This document shows, in pieces, positions 58,990-64,000 of a stretch of DNA of 64,000 nucleotides. Both the position numbers and the translations under genes were made by a program. The DNA lies in NCBI GenBank assembly GCA_019055375.1, contig JAHQIW010003796.1, positions 31,714 through 95,713 of the forward strand, written 5' to 3'. The stretch's first letter is position 1, and every line of letters begins with the position of its first letter. Under the pieces are notes generated by a model, which saw only the letters and a program-made list of their open reading frames with translations, ran no database searches and was not told the origin of the DNA. The DNA is from Parelaphostrongylus tenuis (taxonomy: Eukaryota > Nematoda > Chromadorea > Rhabditida > Metastrongylidae).

Positions 58990-59855
58990 AGAAAAGGGCA
59001 TTGATGAAAACTCTTGTCGGCTGATCCCCCTCATTCCGTTCCTCCACCTCTGGGCGTGTACGACATTTTCGCCGTTTTGGACAAATTGGTTACGTTTCAT
59101 GCTGTTTCTGAGATTTCGATGAGCTATCAGAGACACGACGGTGCTATGTGCATATATTGTTATGTCATCGTGTTCAAGACACATATGGTAGTCCTGTGCG
59201 ACAGATTATCTATTGAATTATCCACAATAAGTTCGGCTAGATTAAACAGCTAATCCATCAGCATGTGATTATCTCTGACAAACAATTTGGGTTTAATAAC
59301 TTTTTAGCTAGTAAATAGTTGAAATATCTACAAACAATTATCATGAACCATTATTCAGCTCTAACCACTGCCGTAATTCTCGAGACTGTCGTGATAAGCG
59401 TAATCGGTGCTGAAGGCAAACATCACAAATGGACATTCTTCTAAATCAAATTTGGATCAGTAGCTGTCATAAGACCACACTAATGCCTATCTTGAAATCC
59501 TTGTCAGCTAGAGTTGTTGCCATCTTTTCCAGTATGTTTCAGAAAAAGCAGTAGTGCGGTGAGGGAAAAATAACCGCTGATCAGTAAATGTTACCCATTA
59601 CGACTTAAGTTTTCGCGAAAATCGGACTCATTATGATCTCTATGGAAATGGTAAAGGTAGTCTGTTTTTTTCCGGATCTTCAACTTGGCTCTACAGATCA
59701 GACTTCCCCTCGATGGTTATCTATGATAGAAGATCTAGAAAAGCGCAGCTGAGACCAAAAGATAGAAATAAGCGGTAAAAACGACGAAAATGGGAGGACT
59801 TATCATTTAATCCGCGAGAGTGCTATTTTACTTAGAAATAAAGACGGGTGATATT
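58990..59855. other. No gene recognised
   Basis: Part of the DNA present in copy 2 but not in copy 1. Frames are short; 59,014-59,253 has a mixed composition but no domain. Confidence 0.4.
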
Positions 59856-61244
59856 CCCGACAGATTTATATGGTCTTCGATACGGTTCAGGTGTGATCCA
59901 CACAACGAAATCTTTTTCGAAAACCTGCTTTCTCAACTAACCGCGCCACATACAAAGTTTTCGATATGCACAAAAATATAGACCTGATTTATTAAGTATG
60001 GATGTATAATAAGGTTACAATTTCAATCTGTTAATTCTGATGACATGGAGACTTATAATTCTACCATCAATGTACAGTTCAGATAAAGAAGATAGAATTG
60101 ACTTGCAATCTAAGTCGTTTACAAGTCCACTGAGTGCAAAATTACCATGGTCAATTACAAAGCAACATCCTCGTTGGATTAGATATAAGTTCTCCTGTTT
60201 TTGTCATCTTTATTTCCATCTTTAAGTTTCATCCACTCTCTTCCAAATTTCTATTTGAATATGAGTAAGGGTGGCGCTAAGCAACTATATCAGATAATAC
60301 ACGATTTTTTGAGTTCAGTCGATGCTGCAAGTACCGGCCTTCTCTACCGTTCCCAATCAAAATGGAAACGCAAACTGTGGTGGATAGTACGTAATTCTGA
60401 TCATCAGATTAATTCAACCTCGCTGCATTGCGGTTTTTTTTACAACGTGTTGGAAAAAAGGCCACAATTCATACTGACAGCGATTCCGAGCAGCATGAAT
60501 ATCATGAACCTTTTCAGAACCATCAGTTCCAATCGCCATGCGCGGTGCAAATCGCAGCCCAGGTGCGCGAATTTTGGTATTTGATTAGCATTTATTCATT
60601 GTTTTGGATATAAGTCTGGGGTTCTTTGCAGAACTTTGATAACTTAAGATTTTCTCTACACACTCCTATACACAAAACTTTTATGTTAAGGAAAAACTCT
60701 GTTATACTTTGCAATCACAGTGATGTTGACATTTTGATAATCGTAATAAGTACTACAGAGAAAAATGATACAAATTAATCATTTTTCATATATATATATT
60801 TCACTGTAAGCGACACTCAGGATTTATATTAGTCACTGAAAATCGAAAAAATGCATAGCGTGCAAAAAAAAAGCTGTTGCACAGTGCATGTGATGCAAGG
60901 TCATCGATAATTCTTACAATAACTAAATCTTTAGAGCACAGATTTATTCTTTTCTAATAAATTATCGTTGGTTCAAACGAATAAGATAGAAACTTATGGA
61001 TTATAGAATAGATTGTGCAAGAGGTGTCTAATGGGTTCAGGAGAAGTAACTAAAGCAGGCTTCCCATTTCATCACGGTTTCAGTAAATTCAAGTCTCATT
61101 CATAGTTTAGGTGTAGAGATCTATTCTTTTATAACAATCATAGCCTAGTACCTCGACAGTGCGGTGGATTTCTGCTGTATCAAGTTCATAAATTGATGAC
61201 TTCCATTAGCTACTAGATATACTAGGCATTGCATATTCTAGACA

Positions 61245-61660
61245 AAGCAATTATATGGAGAAAGAAAGGAAGAACGAAGGAAGAAGGAGTGGAAGGTATG
61301 AAGGCTCGTAGCTTTGTGCATGCAAATGAGTATTGAGAAACTACCGCTAGTGGAAAATTATTGTAGCTTCATCTGTCTTTTGGGACCGTTCTGACCATCG
61401 CAGCAGAAGGCGCAGCTAATATCGCTCTACAGCCGACACCTAAACGTTTTTTTGAGGTCACTTTACCACGTCATGAACGCTGTGTTCGATGTTATAGAAA
61501 ATTAGTAATACGCCTTAATACTGCTTTTGCTCGAAACAAAGCTAAACGAGTAAGCACGAAGTGCAGTCTATTTAAGCAGTACGTTTGTCTACCTTGTTCC
61601 AATACTGCTCACTGGAGATGTGTTCTTAAGCGTTTTGGCATCCGACATTTTGTATAAGTT
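61245..61660 (+). pseudogene. piggyBac-type transposase remnant, copy 2
   Basis: Frames give QMSIEKLPLVENYCS, then after a deletion of about 200 bp relative to copy 1, RCYRKLVIRLNTAFARNKAK and RVSTKCSLFKQYVCLPCSNT followed by AHWRCVLKRFGI. The C-terminal Cys pattern is damaged (CSLF for CSLC, CS for CF). Confidence 0.7.
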
Positions 61661-62470
61661 AGGTCGGAAAACCATGATGTATAATAACGCAGACAATGGT
61701 GGACTAAAGAACTGATTATATTAGGATTTCATGTTTGTTCTTATAGAACGCATAAATTGAATGTCACAAGCAAAATACTATGCAGCGCGGGTAAATGTTG
61801 GCCGGCACTGATATTTAGTGCAGATTGCTAACGAACGATGCTTGTTGTATAAAATATTGCTTGTTGATTAAATATCTTAAGCATATGTTGAGCAAAAGAT
61901 TAACAACATTAGAGAAAAATTTGGAAAATTTGGGTGAAGTGCTCAATTTCTTCAAACAGTACTTAATAAATTGGTGGTTGTGGGTTTTATGAAAGCTTGT
62001 TCCGACTGTGTACTAAAGATTACATCATAATAGCTGCTCGTAAAAGTTATACATTGCAGAAAATATGTTTCCGTTTTACACTACTACTTTTCGTCAAAAA
62101 ACAAGAAGTAGAATTTGGAAATGCGATAATTACCTTTTATAGAAAAATGGGAATTTCTGAGACACCTGGGCATTCCTTTTGCAAAAGAAAACTCCTATAG
62201 AAGGCCTTAGGTAGCACATCACTCTTTGTGATCATCAATTGTCTCCAGCGCACTAATTTCACTACACAATTATTAGTACACCCACAGCGATGTTCAAGAC
62301 ATGGGCCGTTCACACAGAGCGCGAAATGCCATCTCTGTCTACGGCGTCCCAAAAAATCTGCTCTGAAAAAGCAAAATATTTTTCAGGATCCACACCCTTT
62401 AAACTATCGAACGATGGTTAAAGCTCTATTGTAGGACCAAGCATAAACGACAGTGAAGTCACGCAAAGCA

Positions 62471-63709
62471 TCAAAAAGATGATTAGAATTTCTAAGATCC
62501 AATGTATCGAATAATCATATAGATTGCAAATGAAAAGCTTAGTGAACGAGATGCCTTTTAGTGAGAAACAAAAATTTATTTCTGCTCTTTCAGCACAGTG
62601 AAAAAGCCTTTTTAAGGATAAAATGCATCACTAAAATTTCTATGATTGATTATTTGAACATTAAGACTATCGAATATACGTTGTTTCCAAGGTGTCAAAG
62701 TGAGGAGTGGATAATAGAAGTGATTCAATTTGCGAAACACAATCTTCTTGTGGCTGTCACAGTGTAATGCGCAGTCCATTTTGAAAACAAAATAAATTTT
62801 TGAAATCCCTGAGACTTGTTCTATGGATTGGTTACTGAAACTCCGGAAGATATGCTTTGATCAACGAGAACTCTTTGAATGAGAAACAATTCATTAGTTT
62901 TGCTCTTCCAGTACAATGGCAAGACCTTTTTGAAGTTGGAATTAACCTTTAAAGTTCTTTCAATTTGAGCTATTGAACAATTAGTTAATCGTAAAAAACA
63001 GGTCCCAAAGTGAGCTTTTTCTGAAGATTCGAAAAGGCGCTTAATAATGAAGAGGAAGCAGATTCAATTTCTTCAAACCTTTTTTGCCGGCAGAGCTATT
63101 CCCTTAGAGGCTCTCAATAAATATTCGATTACACAAATTTTGACCAATTCTATAGTGTACTTGATTTTTGAGGAGTACTTTTTGTCGCGCTGTAAATGCA
63201 AGGCGGAAATTTGGTTTCGCATTCTGCATGCATCCTCTGCTCCCGAATGTGGATGGAATTTGCATTATTGACGCTGAACTACCGTGTTCTTAGAACTTCA
63301 GTTTATTCAATTGCATATGGTTAGATGAATCTGAAGATAAGTGTATATAAGGTTTGTTTAATCGTTTTGTAGGGCTACTCAGCTAGCCGAGCTAGAAAAT
63401 TTCACCCAGATGGCGGGAAGTGTAGTCTTTCTTTACGAGTATGGGATGCCGTTTTCCGATATCGATGATATGAAAGGCTTAGTGAGCCAATGAGGCTGAG
63501 TCGAATCAAGTACCGTGTTCGTGATGGACCTTATTACGACCACTGTATTATCCCCACCTCATCTCGAATCGCGTTAGTCTTCTCTAACTGGGCCAATCAT
63601 GAATGCTGTCTGTCACGCATTGAAGTAAACCAGAATGGAGATGCGTACTGATCAGGGTACAGTAACGCTGGTAACAAAGTGATAAATATTTACGCTCTTA
63701 ACCCCCTGA
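62471..63709. other. No gene; R1 pieces and a SINE-like motif
   Basis: R1 blocks occur in 62,560-63,030 (for example AAAATTTCTATGATTGATTA and GAACAATTAGTTAATCG). A GGCTTAGTGAGCCAATGAGG motif at 63,478 resembles minus-strand S1 ends. No exon-like frame is convincing. Confidence 0.4.
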
Positions 63710-63880
63710 GAACCAGTGTTGATAGAAAGGCGGTGTCGCGCCGTCGCTTGCGCGACAATCAGGAAGGTGGCATCTGCATGTCTGGCTGTCTGTTTACTTT
63801 CTCACGAGAGGAGACGCCGCCATTGCAGTAGCTGGGTGAGACTTGACGTCGCGCGGTAAGTATCGAAAGGACCCTCATGA
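63710..63880. repeat. Dispersed repeat R4, copy 2
   Basis: Matches 52,265-52,435: GTTGATAGAAAGGCGGTGTC, GGCATCTGCATGTCTGGCTG and GACTTGACGTCG. Confidence 0.6.
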
Positions 63881-64000
63881 CTTCCAAAAAGGTAATGTAT
63901 TAACATGTTGGTTCTATGTTGGCACTACTCACTACCGTTACCTCACCTTCACAGCTTCACATTCACATTCGAATTTCGCTCACGCTCTAGGCTGCGGCTC

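Larger units (their letters stand above)
57227..62470 (+). repeat. 4-kb duplicated block, copy 2 (piggyBac-type remains), interrupted
   Basis: Colinear with 4835-8816. About 1.4 kb between roughly 58,400 and 59,855 is extra and includes an M2 foldback MITE at 58,470-58,985. Divergence between the copies is substantial, with many indels and scattered substitutions, so the duplication is old. Unlike copy 1 there are no 700-bp inverted arms. Confidence 0.7.

Overview
The window looks like chromosomal DNA of a parasitic nematode, most likely a hookworm or other strongylid. It is AT-rich. Its coding content is small exons with short or TE-filled introns, T-rich acceptors (TTTTCAG, TTTTTAG) and GTAAGT-type donors. 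It is crowded with decayed nematode-type elements: RTE non-LTR 3' ends, Penelope-like (PLE) GIY-YIG tails, mariner and piggyBac transposase relics, tRNA-derived SINEs and foldback MITEs. No prokaryotic signal was seen. The species call is inference from the style of the repeats; no database was searched. Splice sites were chosen by eye, and repeat borders are good to about 10-30 bases.

Layout. 1-17.9 kb is almost all repeats: a PLE tail (1-472), a nested foldback element (555-1123), a mariner relic (2.4-2.8 kb), a 4-kb duplicated block with piggyBac transposase remains (4.8-8.8 kb) between long inverted arms (4.4-5.1 and 9.8-10.6 kb), one copy of a 1.5-kb repeat (10.7-12.2 kb), a second mariner (15.2-15.8 kb), a MITE and an antisense RTE end (16.4-17.5 kb).

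17.98-28.03 kb, plus strand: the best gene, an NCoR/SMRT-type corepressor (C. elegans gei-8 family). Eleven exons can be proposed from an ATG to a SANT domain. Splice phases agree across most joins, but two joins do not fit. Its introns hold an internally deleted RTE, a 1.5-kb repeat, SINEs and MITEs. An RTE 3' end lies directly after the last SANT exon. At 28.95-29.47 kb is a two-exon, cysteine-rich C-terminus of unknown family.

29.9-39 kb is repeat-rich: an RTE, several copies of one MITE family, a PLE with a readable GIY-YIG domain, an isolated terminal exon at 34.1-34.3 kb and a near-perfect hairpin at 38.0 kb. 40.3-53.4 kb, minus strand, holds exons of a probable Polycomb-like protein: Pro/Ser-rich N-terminal exons (48.9-53.4 kb), an exon resembling a SLED domain (42.6-42.8 kb), a Cys-rich pair (41.4-41.7 kb) and a SAM domain split over two exons (40.3-40.6 kb). 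Whether the two halves are one gene is not proven.

54.9-56.5 kb is the most unusual locus: five tandem ~294-bp units, each with a hairpin, a tRNA-like cloverleaf with both Pol III boxes and a T5 stop. A relative with the same order lies at 43.0-43.2 kb. From 57.2 to 62.5 kb is the second copy of the piggyBac-containing block, split by a foldback MITE. The rest of the window is decayed repeats.
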